DNA of 64,000 bases from Treponema sp. GTDB taxonomy: Bacteria > Spirochaetota > Spirochaetia > Treponematales > Breznakiellaceae. Positions 8,130-15,613 of the stretch are shown piece by piece. The position numbers and the translations under genes were made by a program. The notes under the pieces were generated by a model. The model had not been told where the DNA came from and made no database searches. It saw only the letters and a list, made by a program, of their open reading frames with translations. Position 1 is the stretch's first letter. Each line of letters starts with the position of its first letter. The DNA is taken from positions 1 through 64,000 of the forward strand of contig WRLP01000011.1 of the NCBI GenBank assembly GCA_009777535.1. The letters are read 5' to 3'.

Positions 8130-8812
8130 GCTTTTTCCTCGTCGCTTTCGATCTGCCCGTCCCTCAGGTGGACGAGCCGGCGGGCATAGTCCATGACCAT
8201 TTCATCGTGGGTGGAGAAAATAAATGTTGTCCCTGCGGATTTATTCATGGCAAGCATAAGTTCAAGGATTTCCCGGCCTATTGTGGAGTCCAGGTTTGCC
8301 GTCGGCTCGTCCGCCAGAATGAGAGCCGGTTTTTTAACAAGAGCCCGCGCTATCGCCACGCGCTGCTGCTGGCCGCCGGACATTTCCCTGGGGCGGCGTT
8401 TTTGCATACCTTCAAGGCCGACATCATGCAGAACCTGTGCGGTTCTTTCTTTGATTTCTTTTTGCGGCACACCCAACAGGCTCAGTGGAAAGGAAATGTT
8501 TTCCTCGACCGAAAGCACAGGGATAAGGTTGTATGCCTGAAAGATGAAGCCGATACTGTGCCGCCGCAGCATCGCCAACTGTTTACGCGACATTTTGCCT
8601 GCGTCCGAACCGCCCACCTGTAAAGTCCCGCCGGTAAGAGTATCCAGGCATCCGGCCAGATGCAGGAAAGTAGATTTCCCGCTTCCCGAAGGGCCGGCAA
8701 TAGCGGCAAATTCTCCGGCCTGGAAGGATAAATTTACTCCCCGTAAAGCATGCACGGTCTGACCGTTTAAGCCGTAATCCTTGGTCACATTTTCCGCTTT
8801 TACTACCGTCAT
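8126..8812 (-). CDS. ABC transporter ATP-binding protein, LolD/MacB type
   Basis: A 228-residue ATPase with Walker A GPSGSGKST, Q-loop FIFQAYNLIPVLSVEENI, signature MSGGQQQRVAIARAL, Walker B LILADEPTANLD and switch His FSTHDE. The length and the YNLIPVLS and TANLD segments are typical of the LolD/MacB/FtsE group, which powers mechanotransmission through FtsX-type permeases. Both ends overlap neighbours by 4 nt (SPFH gene upstream, permease downstream). It energises the transporter from the cytoplasmic face. Confidence 0.95.
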   Translation of the reverse strand: MTVVKAENVTKDYGLNGQTVHALRGVNLSFQAGEFAAIAGPSGSGKSTFLHLAGCLDTLTGGTLQVGGSDAGKMSRKQLAMLRRHSIGFIFQAYNLIPVLSVEENISFPLSLLGVPQKEIKERTAQVLHDVGLEGMQKRRPREMSGGQQQRVAIARALVKKPALILADEPTANLDSTIGREILELMLAMNKSAGTTFIFSTHDEMVMDYARRLVHLRDGQIESDEEKA

Positions 8813-9789
8813 TTGTCTTCTCCTCTTTTTATCTCATTCAATGCTGCCAGGCCGAAGATGTCCTTTGTTTTAAGTTCATCAGTAATTGAGTTGGGCACCA
8901 GCATCATGGAGTTTCCGCTCTTTAATCCCTCGTTCAATATCGAAAGTATCCTGAGTTTAAGGGCGCCTGTGCTGTCCATGGACGGTGCATCCTTGGCATA
9001 GATCGAAATGGCTTCTTCCAGTTTACGGGCGATCTCAATTTCCGCTTCAGCTAACAGAACCCTGCCTTCCTTTTCCCTCTCGGCCTGGGCTATGCGGGAA
9101 AGTGAATTTTGCAGCGGCTCCGGTATCTGAATATCCGTTATTTCAACATAATGAACAGTTATACCCCATTCAGTTGTCTGCCTTTCCACTTCCTCCTGTA
9201 TCTGTTTTTCGATAATGTCTCCGCGCGCAAGAAAAGTTGTAAGATCATTTTTGGAAAGAATATTCCTTAAGGCAGCTTTGGAGGCGAGAGCCACAGCTTC
9301 CTCGTAATCCTCTACTTCGAGGGCGGCTTTTTGCGGGTCCCAAACCAGCCAGAAACAGAAGGCGTCAACATTTACGGTAACAGAATCGCCTGTAAGGGTT
9401 TCCTGCGCATAAAAGTCCATAACGCGGATTCTGATATCAATAACTTTGCAGACATGATCCAGCAATGGTACCAGAAAGTACATGCCGGGTCCCTTGACCT
9501 TGTGGAATTTACCAAGCCGCAGTACAACAACCCGTTCCCATTCATAAGCCTTGCGTAGGGAAAAGATCAGCAGCAGGGCGGCAAGCATGGCCGCTGAATA
9601 AATGCCTGCCTTTTCCATAAGGCCAGGGGGCTGCTGCGAAGCAGGTAAAAAAGTGAAAACAATGGCCGCGGCAATCAGCAAAAGGATGAGCCGTATCAGG
9701 GCAAGAGTATAATCCGGTTTTCGACGGCGGCGGGTTTTCTTTGCAACAGGTTGTATACCTACCGAAGCCTTGGCATTTTTATTAATCAT
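8809..9789 (-). CDS. SPFH/slipin-family membrane protein
   Basis: A 326-residue protein with a basic N-terminus (KKTRRRRK), two close membrane helices (about 30-50 and 62-80), then a stomatin/slipin SPFH domain: WERVVVLRLGKFHKVKGPGMYFLVPLLD, VNVDAFCFWLVWDP and the late ITVHYVEITDIQIPEPLQ. A coiled segment (AQAEREKEGRVLLAEAEIEI) follows. An AGGAGG ribosome site lies 6 nt before the ATG. SPFH proteins build membrane microdomains and often act with proteases or transporters. Placement at the head of a Lol-like operon suggests a scaffold for it; that is inference. Confidence 0.9.
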   Translation of the reverse strand: MINKNAKASVGIQPVAKKTRRRRKPDYTLALIRLILLLIAAAIVFTFLPASQQPPGLMEKAGIYSAAMLAALLLIFSLRKAYEWERVVVLRLGKFHKVKGPGMYFLVPLLDHVCKVIDIRIRVMDFYAQETLTGDSVTVNVDAFCFWLVWDPQKAALEVEDYEEAVALASKAALRNILSKNDLTTFLARGDIIEKQIQEEVERQTTEWGITVHYVEITDIQIPEPLQNSLSRIAQAEREKEGRVLLAEAEIEIARKLEEAISIYAKDAPSMDSTGALKLRILSILNEGLKSGNSMMLVPNSITDELKTKDIFGLAALNEIKRGEDK

Positions 9790-9820
9790 TTTTGTCCTCC
9801 TGGAAAAACCTTATATAAAA

Positions 9821-9850
9821 TTTAACCACAAACCACACAAACAAAGCCGA
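9821..9850. repeat. half copy of the TTTGTGTGGTT dispersed repeat
   Basis: AACCACAAACCACACAAAC in the gap between the SPFH and GntR genes is one arm of the repeat seen at 4201-4284 and 21107-21254. No second arm follows. Confidence 0.5.
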
Positions 9851-9884
9851 ACAATATCAAAAAAAATATGTACATCTTAAACTT

Positions 9885-10313
9885 CTACTCCTTGTAGACA
9901 TTAAGCAAAGTGACTAATTCTGATTTCCCCACACCTAAATCGCTCATATCTTGCACGAATCTGGCTAAAACTTCCCGGATTTTACGGTTTAGACCGTCAT
10001 CTTCCATAACCGGCTTTTTATCAGAGATATATGTCCCGCTTCCCACCTGGGTTACAAGAATCCCCAGGATTTCCAGTTCGCTGTAGGCGCGGGCTATGGT
10101 GTTGGGATTGGTTTTCAGTTCTACGGCCAGGGAGCGTATTGTAGGCAGCCTGTCGCCGGTTATCATTCTACCCGACAGGATTGCGAATTCTATCTGCTGA
10201 ATGATCTGCCTGTAAATGGGCACCCCGTTTTCAGGGTCAAGAGAAAAATCAATTCCTTTCCTTTGGCTTTTTGGACGGGCCCTTTTCCCCATTGCCGTAA
10301 TTGTACTATTCAT
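9885..10313 (-). CDS. GntR-family regulator, YtrA subfamily
   Basis: A 142-residue regulator. A GntR winged helix-turn-helix runs from about 25 to 95 (VPIYRQIIQQIEFAILSGRM, GDRLPTIRSLAVELKTNPNT, RAYSELEILGIL), with a short C-terminal dimerisation tail of about 45 residues. The short tail is the mark of the YtrA subfamily, which typically represses adjacent ABC transporter operons. Here the gene heads such an operon, 95 nt upstream of the SPFH gene. A consensus promoter with a palindromic operator lies immediately upstream, so it probably represses itself and the operon. The ATG at 10313 lacks a Shine-Dalgarno sequence. Confidence 0.92.
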   Translation of the reverse strand: MNSTITAMGKRARPKSQRKGIDFSLDPENGVPIYRQIIQQIEFAILSGRMITGDRLPTIRSLAVELKTNPNTIARAYSELEILGILVTQVGSGTYISDKKPVMEDDGLNRKIREVLARFVQDMSDLGVGKSELVTLLNVYKE

Positions 10314-10350
10314 CTAGTACAATTATATATGTACTAGTACAATGTGTCAA
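10303..10350 (-). promoter_or_regulatory. GntR operon promoter with YtrA-type operator
   Basis: On the minus strand TTGACA (10350-10345), a 17-nt spacer and TATAAT (10327-10322) form a perfect consensus promoter. Inside the spacer sits the palindrome GTACTAGTAC (10331-10340). A second half TAGTAC (10315-10320) pairs with GTACTA (10331-10336) across 10 nt, and another GTACTA lies at 10303-10308 inside the first codons. Bound protein would block RNA polymerase. The expected start point (about 10315) is 2-3 nt from the ATG. Confidence 0.85.
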
Positions 10351-10416
10351 GCGGGATTTTTCGGAAAAAACAACAGAAAAGTGTATAAATAATCATACAT
10401 TTATGGAATTTGTTAA

Positions 10417-10445
10417 TTGTAAAAAAATTGTTAGTAACTTATACT
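10417..10445 (+). promoter_or_regulatory. candidate promoter of the PIN gene pair
   Basis: TTGTAA (10417-10422), 17 nt, then TATACT (10440-10445). The -10 matches the consensus at five of six positions and the -35 at four. It lies about 20 nt upstream of the TTG start at 10464. Confidence 0.5.
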
Positions 10446-10463
10446 GTGCATCGGGATAGTTAG

Positions 10464-10913
10464 TTGATCAAAAACAGGATTTATTTAGACAATTGTTGTT
10501 TTAACAGGCCATATGATGATCAGGCCAATCTTAATGTTCATCTTGAAGCAGAAGCAAAAATATTTGTACAAAATGAAATATTGAATAAAACTTTTGAACT
10601 TGCATGGTCTTTTATGATGGATTATGAAATTGCTTCTAATCCATTTTTCGACAGAAAGCTGGCATTTTTGAATTGGAAAAATGTGGCTGTTATTGACATT
10701 GAGCCGATAGAAAAAATATTAATTAAAGGCAAAGAATTGAATCGAAAAAATATTAAAAAAAAAGATGCTTTACACATTGCTTGCGCAATAGAAGCAGAAT
10801 GTGAATATTTTTTAACAACCGATGGGAAAATACTGAAAAAAAGTATTTCCGAAATAAAGATAATTAATCCATTGGATTTCATACGACAATTTTATACAGG
10901 AGATAAACTATGA
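10464..10913 (+). CDS. PIN-domain protein, probable toxin ribonuclease
   Basis: A 149-residue AT-rich gene. The protein opens with YLDNCCFNRPYDD, the usual start of one PIN-domain group with the first acidic residue, and later has KKKDALHIACAIEAECEYFLTTDGKIL with the conserved Asp cluster of PIN nucleases. PIN proteins are Mg-dependent RNases and commonly toxins. The start is TTG; a stop codon directly upstream in frame rules out extension. The following small gene overlaps it by 4 nt (ATGA), suggesting a pair. GC is clearly lower than in neighbouring genes, consistent with acquisition. Confidence 0.82.
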   Translation: MIKNRIYLDNCCFNRPYDDQANLNVHLEAEAKIFVQNEILNKTFELAWSFMMDYEIASNPFFDRKLAFLNWKNVAVIDIEPIEKILIKGKELNRKNIKKKDALHIACAIEAECEYFLTTDGKILKKSISEIKIINPLDFIRQFYTGDKL

Positions 10914-11122
10914 AGGCAGATACATTAATAAGAACTGAAGGTATGAACACTCTCATAAAAAATTTAGGGTTAATTGAAGCAGAGCGCTTTGTGATGCTTA
11001 TACAAAAAGACACATTTGATTACACAAAATGGCAGGAGAACTTATTTGAAGATATGACCATTGAAGAAATATTCAACAATGCTGCTAATTTAAGAAATGA
11101 TAGTGAGAAAATGCGCACATAA
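10910..11122 (+). CDS. small protein coupled to the PIN gene, possible antitoxin
   Basis: A 70-residue protein overlapping the PIN gene by ATGA. It is predicted helical: TLIRTEGMNTLIKNLGLIEAERFVMLIQKD, then FDYTKWQENLFEDMTIEEIFNNAA. I recognise no DNA-binding motif. Genes of this size and pattern often adjoin this PIN group. In a toxin-antitoxin pair the antitoxin more often comes first, so a reversed order would be notable. Function inferred from context only. Confidence 0.7.
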   Translation: MKADTLIRTEGMNTLIKNLGLIEAERFVMLIQKDTFDYTKWQENLFEDMTIEEIFNNAANLRNDSEKMRT

Positions 11123-11126
11123 TCTT

Positions 11127-11762
11127 TCAGTCCATATCGTCTTTGGTAAAAACAATTCTGCTGTTGGCGGCGACCAGCACATTCATCTTGGTGTAGGAAT
11201 CGCCGTCTGAATCTTCCAGCTTTATATCGTAGCGGCTTACCTCGGCTACCGGATGCGGAAGCTGCAGGGAGACAGAATCGCCGTTGCTGATGGTTTCGCT
11301 TCTGCCCAGCCTGTCCGATCCCCAGGAGTCAGAGGTGGTCTTGCTTATATACACATAATAAATCGTGTAGCCTGTGTTATTTACAATGGTAACAGGCGGC
11401 CCATCGAAAGATTCCGCCGCTTCTTCATCGATGTCATCAAAGGTAAAGACAATAGCGCTGTTGGCCCTGACCATCACATTCATTTTGGTATAGGTGTCGC
11501 CGTCAGAATCTTCGAGCCTTATGTCGTACCTGTTTACAACATTCAGGGGGAACGGCAGCTGCAGGGAAACGGAAGTCCCGTCCGAAAGAATTTCATCACT
11601 TTTCAGTAAATCGTTTCCCCAGCTGTTGGACGCGGTCTGGCTCATATACACATACCAAACCGTATATCCGGTGTTATTAACTATCGTGATAGACGGATTT
11701 TGCTGGGCCGGCAAAGCCGCCAGAAGAACAACAAAAAAAAGACCGAAAAAACACTTCTTCAT
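11127..11762 (-). CDS. secreted protein with two tandem ~90-residue repeats
   Basis: A 211-residue protein with a signal peptide (MKKCFFGLFFVVLLAALPA). The mature part is two near-identical domains. Each starts with ITIVNNTGYT, continues with YVYxS, W, a serine-rich turn and VSLQLP, and ends DIxLEDSDGDxYTKMNVxVxANSxIVFT. The repeat implies a recent internal duplication. The domain resembles small beta-sandwich modules found in several copies in treponemes; I cannot name it. The ribosome site is weak. The gene lies alone, downstream of bacteriohemerythrin on the same strand with a 19-nt gap. Confidence 0.85.
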   Translation of the reverse strand: MKKCFFGLFFVVLLAALPAQQNPSITIVNNTGYTVWYVYMSQTASNSWGNDLLKSDEILSDGTSVSLQLPFPLNVVNRYDIRLEDSDGDTYTKMNVMVRANSAIVFTFDDIDEEAAESFDGPPVTIVNNTGYTIYYVYISKTTSDSWGSDRLGRSETISNGDSVSLQLPHPVAEVSRYDIKLEDSDGDSYTKMNVLVAANSRIVFTKDDMD

Positions 11763-11781
11763 AAAAAGCCTCCATTAACCA

Positions 11782-12249
11782 TTAAGCAAGATTATTAAGT
11801 ACAATTTCAGAAACCAATCTTTTATTCTTTAAGTCATTTGCATAAGCTGCATATTCCATATCGGAACCGGCAATATGGCCGACAACCCAGTCTTTTAAGT
11901 ACCAAACAAAATTGATGGGTACAAATTTCTTGTCTTGCTGGTATCTATTTGCCATTTTAAGGACGGTTATAATCAGGGAATCATGCTGTTTTTTATGCTC
12001 ACTGTAACCGGGGTATTTAATAAATTTCATCAGCTTTAATTCATCATTAAAATGCAGTTGTACATACTCAACCATGCAGCTCATTGCTTCCCTGAATTCC
12101 GCTTCCATCACTTTATCGCCTTTAAGACAGGCTCTGTAAAGATCATTTATAAGAAATACAAGCTGCTTGTGCTGGTTATCTATCTCCCTTATCCCCGTCG
12201 CATATCTGTCCGACCAGGAAATAATTTGGGCATCTTTCGAAAATGTCAT
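11782..12249 (-). CDS. bacteriohemerythrin
   Basis: A 155-residue cytoplasmic four-helix protein that binds O2 at a di-iron centre. All seven expected ligands are visible: His27 (DNQHKQL), His66 and Glu70 (HFNDE), His85 and His89 (HKKQH), His125 and Asp130 (HIAGSD). In microaerophiles and anaerobes these proteins store or sense oxygen. No methyl-accepting or GGDEF domain is attached. It lies 10 nt downstream of serS, but a TATAAT box inside the end of serS could give it its own promoter. Confidence 0.95.
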   Translation of the reverse strand: MTFSKDAQIISWSDRYATGIREIDNQHKQLVFLINDLYRACLKGDKVMEAEFREAMSCMVEYVQLHFNDELKLMKFIKYPGYSEHKKQHDSLIITVLKMANRYQQDKKFVPINFVWYLKDWVVGHIAGSDMEYAAYANDLKNKRLVSEIVLNNLA

Positions 12250-12258
12250 AATATTTAA

Positions 12259-12264
12259 ATTATA
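12259..12264 (-). promoter_or_regulatory. -10 box ahead of bacteriohemerythrin
   Basis: TATAAT on the minus strand ends 9 nt before the ATG at 12249 and overlaps the serS stop region. No Shine-Dalgarno sequence lies between. The -35 (TGGATT at 17 nt) is weak. Compare the similar spacing at galM, the GntR gene and the PilZ gene. Confidence 0.4.
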
Positions 12265-13549
12265 CCTTTTTTATTACGTCAAATCCACAATAGGGAATTA
12301 ATACTTTTGGCAGCCGCACCGAGCCGTCCGCCTGCTGGAAATTTTCCAGGATGGCAATAATGGCACGGGAAACGGCAATAGCCGTACCGTTAAGCATGTG
12401 GACGTATTTATTCTTGCCGTCTGAGTCCTTGTACCGGATATTAAGCCGGCGCGCCTGATAATCCGTGCAATTCGAGGTAGAGGTAACTTCCCCCCAGTCG
12501 CCATTAGCCCTTCCCGGCATCCAGGCTTCCAGGTCATATTTGCGGTAGGCTGGCGCACCCAGATCGCCGGTGCAGGTGTCCACCACACGGAAGGGAATGC
12601 CCAAGCCCTGGAAAATTTCTTCCTCTATCGAGCGTAGTTCTTCATGAAAACGATCAGATTCTTCGGGCAGGCAGTAAACGAACATTTCCAGCTTTGTAAA
12701 CTGATGCACCCGGTAAAGGCCCTTTGAAAACTGGCCTGCCGCCCCCGCTTCCCGCCGGAAACAGTGGGAAAGGCCGGCCATGCGCAGGGGCAGTTTTTCC
12801 TTTGGAAGAATGGTATCCGAATAATAGCCGCCCAGGGTGATTTCGGCGGTTCCAACAAGGCATGTCCCCTCGCCCTCCAGGGTGTATACATTCGATTCCG
12901 ATCCGCGCGGATTAAAGCCGATGCCTTCAAGAATTTCTTCACGGGCAATATCGGGGGTGATGTACGGGGTAAAGCCCTTTTTCTGCAAAATATCCAGGGC
13001 ATAGCGGATAAGGCCCAGTTCCAGGAAGACACCCTGGTTTTTAAGATAGTAAAACTTGACGCCGGAAACCTTTGTGGCGGAGTCAAAGTCAATTATATCG
13101 AGGTCATGCCCCAGCTTTACATGGTCGGCGCTCTCAAAATCGAATTTTATTGGCTCCCCCACCCTCTTTATTTCCAGGTTATCCTTGTCTTCCCTGCCCA
13201 CAGGAGCGTCAGGGTGGGCCATATTCGGAATCTTCCGGACTTCTTCCAGAAGCTCCTTTTCCACTTCCGACAATTCGGTTTCTGCGGCGGAGATCTCATC
13301 TTTCAGCTTTTTGCCTTCCTCTATAAGGGCGTTGCGCTCTGCCAATTCCGCCGGCGATTTGGCGTTCTGCTTCTTCATGGCGGCGGCGTTGATATTCCTG
13401 TTTTGCTGAAGCTGCTGCAAATTGGTAACAAGTGAGGTTCTGCGGCTGTATAAATTTGCCGCTTTTTCCGCATCCGCCTTCATAAAACGGTCGGCGATAT
13501 TTGCCATTACAGCTGTCAAATTTTCCGCAATAAATTTATAGTCCAACAT
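12260..13549 (-). CDS. serS: seryl-tRNA synthetase
   Basis: A 429-residue class II aminoacyl-tRNA synthetase, normal length. The N-terminal coiled-coil arm (about 30-110) grips the long variable arm of tRNA-Ser. The catalytic core follows: motif 1 region around LGHDLDIIDFDSATKVSG, TAEITLGGYY, motif 2 FRREAGAAGQFSKGLYRVHQF and motif 3 NGTAIAVSRAIIAILEN. YDLEAWMPGR and TSTSNCTDYQARR are typical SerRS segments. It carries out cytoplasmic charging of tRNA-Ser (and Ser on tRNA-Sec if present). Confidence 0.98.
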   Translation of the reverse strand: MLDYKFIAENLTAVMANIADRFMKADAEKAANLYSRRTSLVTNLQQLQQNRNINAAAMKKQNAKSPAELAERNALIEEGKKLKDEISAAETELSEVEKELLEEVRKIPNMAHPDAPVGREDKDNLEIKRVGEPIKFDFESADHVKLGHDLDIIDFDSATKVSGVKFYYLKNQGVFLELGLIRYALDILQKKGFTPYITPDIAREEILEGIGFNPRGSESNVYTLEGEGTCLVGTAEITLGGYYSDTILPKEKLPLRMAGLSHCFRREAGAAGQFSKGLYRVHQFTKLEMFVYCLPEESDRFHEELRSIEEEIFQGLGIPFRVVDTCTGDLGAPAYRKYDLEAWMPGRANGDWGEVTSTSNCTDYQARRLNIRYKDSDGKNKYVHMLNGTAIAVSRAIIAILENFQQADGSVRLPKVLIPYCGFDVIKKV

Positions 13550-13604
13550 GTTTTCAGTTTATTGAATTTTCTGATGTTGTACTATGGCATAATTATTAAA
13601 AGAA

Positions 13605-13613
13605 TGTTATAAT
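13605..13613 (+). promoter_or_regulatory. extended -10 promoter of the P83/100 gene
   Basis: TGTTATAAT is a perfect TATAAT with the TGn extension, about 55 nt before the GTG start at 13669. The -35 at 17 nt (TGGCAT) is poor, as is usual for extended -10 promoters. Confidence 0.55.
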
Positions 13614-13668
13614 TCGGTGTTGAAACTTTTAATATCATAAAAGGGGTAGCCCTATCAGGAGCGATGCC

Positions 13669-15234
13669 GTGAAAATGTCTAAATTTGCTGTATGTAGAAT
13701 CCGGGTTCTGCTTTTCATCTTTGTTTTAACGGGAATAACAGTAACAGTCCATGCCCAGGTAGATCAGGGGGAGCTTGAAAGAAATCTCGCTCCCGTAACT
13801 TTTATAAATTATGAAGGACCCCATGCACGAATTGAAACCAGGGAACAAATTCGCCAAATAGGCGTCGGCCTTGGTCAGGCAATTTCCGGCGGGGCAGCAC
13901 GGACAGGCGGAACAAACCGTTATTTTGTGATCCACTGCGTTTCCGATCCGGAGGGCGGTAAACTGGATGCGGATATTTTCGGCCTTGGCGTTGATGTCGG
14001 CGTAGATCATATCCGAAACCTAAGAACCATTATCCAGGGGTATTTACAGACAGCCTATGATTATAATGAAAGAGACGCCGCACTGCTGGCGGAATATATC
14101 ACAATTTACAATGCAGTATACCGCGGCGACTGGGATTATTTTACCGGCCGTTACAAAAACCTTGTTATCGAAAACCTTGTAAGGGAGAGGGCCGGCCTTT
14201 CCATCCGCTACGATGAATGGCCCGGCAGAACTCTTATCGTTATTCCCCTGGGGCATGGCGGTCTAAGCTCGATAGATACATCCACAATTTCCGATAGCCG
14301 GGTTGTAGAAGAACTGCGAAGGGAAGAAGATATGGGCGTTGAGCAGCGCCGTGAAATGGTTGACCTGAAAGAAAGAGAAGCAGAAGAAGCCGAGCAGCTC
14401 GCCCAGGTAACACGGGAAGAAGTAAGGCAGGAAGATCGCAGAATAGAAACTGAAAGAACACAAACCACACAGGAAAGACAGGAAGTAGCACAGCAGCGGC
14501 AGCAGATACAGGAAGATCAGGAAGCGGGAAGAATCACCGAAAGGGAAGCGCAGGAGCAGCAGCGCGAACAGGACAGGCGTGAAGAGGAAATAGAGCGCAG
14601 GGAAGATCAGCTGGCACAAGATGAAGCTGCGGTTGAACAGCGCAGGGAAGAAGCCCAAAGGCTGGAAGATTTCTCCGAGCAGAGGGCGGAAGAAGCCCAG
14701 CAGGATAGAAGGAGCATAGCAGAGGATCAGCAGGCCGCCATTGTCGAAACCATTGCCGGCGGCGTCATCGGTGTTTTGATCGAGAGGCGTGATTCTACCC
14801 TGGGGAGGCTCGTCCGCATCGATCCCAATACAAAGCGTGAAGTAAGGCGCTCGCCGCTGGATTCAGTCTATGTCCGCACATTGACCTTTATCAGCGGCAG
14901 GATACTCGCCATTGCAGGTGAAAATATCGGCAATGGCGCCGTGCGGCTTATCGAAATAAACAACGGCGATCTTACAATGGCCAGACAGGGCGATGACGAC
15001 CTGTCTACCGGCTCGCTTCTTTGGGTAAACGGCAGCGACATATACGCCATTACGGCGGATCTAACTGACAATACCTGTAACCTGGGACGCTTCGACTCAA
15101 ACCTTGTGTTACGCGCTAAATCGCAGGTCAAGCTGCACCAGAATGCCTCGGTAACAATTCAGCAGGGTTATTTGCTTACCCAAAGGGCGGACGGTACATC
15201 GGTAATACTGGATCCGGCGACCCTGATGGAGTAA
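13669..15234 (+). CDS. P83/100-family surface/periplasmic protein
   Basis: A 521-residue protein with a signal peptide (cut near VHAQ) and the family's N-terminal domain (about 25-210: NLAPVTFINYEGP, YFVIHCVSDPEGGKLDADIFG, YDERDAALLAEYITIYNAVY-like helices). A long E/Q/R-rich coiled coil (about 210-355) and a C-terminal beta-rich domain with LGRLVRIDPNTK, FISGRILAIAGEN and TLGRFDSN follow. This is the architecture of the Borrelia P83/100 antigen, a spirochaete-specific family of unknown function. The GTG start at 13669 is 7 nt after AGGAG; an ATG 6 nt further in is the alternative. Confidence 0.88.
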   Translation: MKMSKFAVCRIRVLLFIFVLTGITVTVHAQVDQGELERNLAPVTFINYEGPHARIETREQIRQIGVGLGQAISGGAARTGGTNRYFVIHCVSDPEGGKLDADIFGLGVDVGVDHIRNLRTIIQGYLQTAYDYNERDAALLAEYITIYNAVYRGDWDYFTGRYKNLVIENLVRERAGLSIRYDEWPGRTLIVIPLGHGGLSSIDTSTISDSRVVEELRREEDMGVEQRREMVDLKEREAEEAEQLAQVTREEVRQEDRRIETERTQTTQERQEVAQQRQQIQEDQEAGRITEREAQEQQREQDRREEEIERREDQLAQDEAAVEQRREEAQRLEDFSEQRAEEAQQDRRSIAEDQQAAIVETIAGGVIGVLIERRDSTLGRLVRIDPNTKREVRRSPLDSVYVRTLTFISGRILAIAGENIGNGAVRLIEINNGDLTMARQGDDDLSTGSLLWVNGSDIYAITADLTDNTCNLGRFDSNLVLRAKSQVKLHQNASVTIQQGYLLTQRADGTSVILDPATLME

Positions 15235-15268
15235 GCATAGGTTTGACCTGCAATTGGCTTGAATAACT

Positions 15269-15592
15269 TCAAGGCGCCTTAATTACTTTTCCGACAGCGG
15301 TGTATTCATAATTGTTGTTGGCGGAATCAGACTGGCCGATAGCCCATCTTATATCCCGAATATCAATAACACCCTGATATTCTTTTTGGGCTGCTGCCAG
15401 CAAATGCATATATGCCTGATTATTGATAACCTTTCTGTACCGGAAAGAACCTGTTACATTGAAAGTTGCCTGGACTGTTCCCAATACTTCCGCATTTTCA
15501 CTGCTTTTCAGGGTCATGTATTGTCCGGTTGTACACGACATTAACATGCCAGTTAATAAAACCAATGCCATAATCCAAATTTTCGTTTTCAT
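15269..15592 (-). CDS. small lipoprotein
   Basis: A 107-residue protein with a lipoprotein signal ending LLTGMLMSC (lipidation at Cys20) and a GGAGG site 7 nt before the ATG. The mature part has GTVQATFNVTGSFRYRKVIN and AYMHLLAAAQKEYQGVIDIRDIRWAIG, a small alpha/beta pattern reminiscent of BON-like or heavy-metal-binding lipoproteins. I cannot assign it to a family. The gene lies 21 nt past the outer-membrane protein gene on the same strand and is probably cotranscribed with it. Confidence 0.85.
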   Translation of the reverse strand: MKTKIWIMALVLLTGMLMSCTTGQYMTLKSSENAEVLGTVQATFNVTGSFRYRKVINNQAYMHLLAAAQKEYQGVIDIRDIRWAIGQSDSANNNYEYTAVGKVIKAP

Positions 15593-15613
15593 ACTTCATC
15601 CTCCTGCATATTT

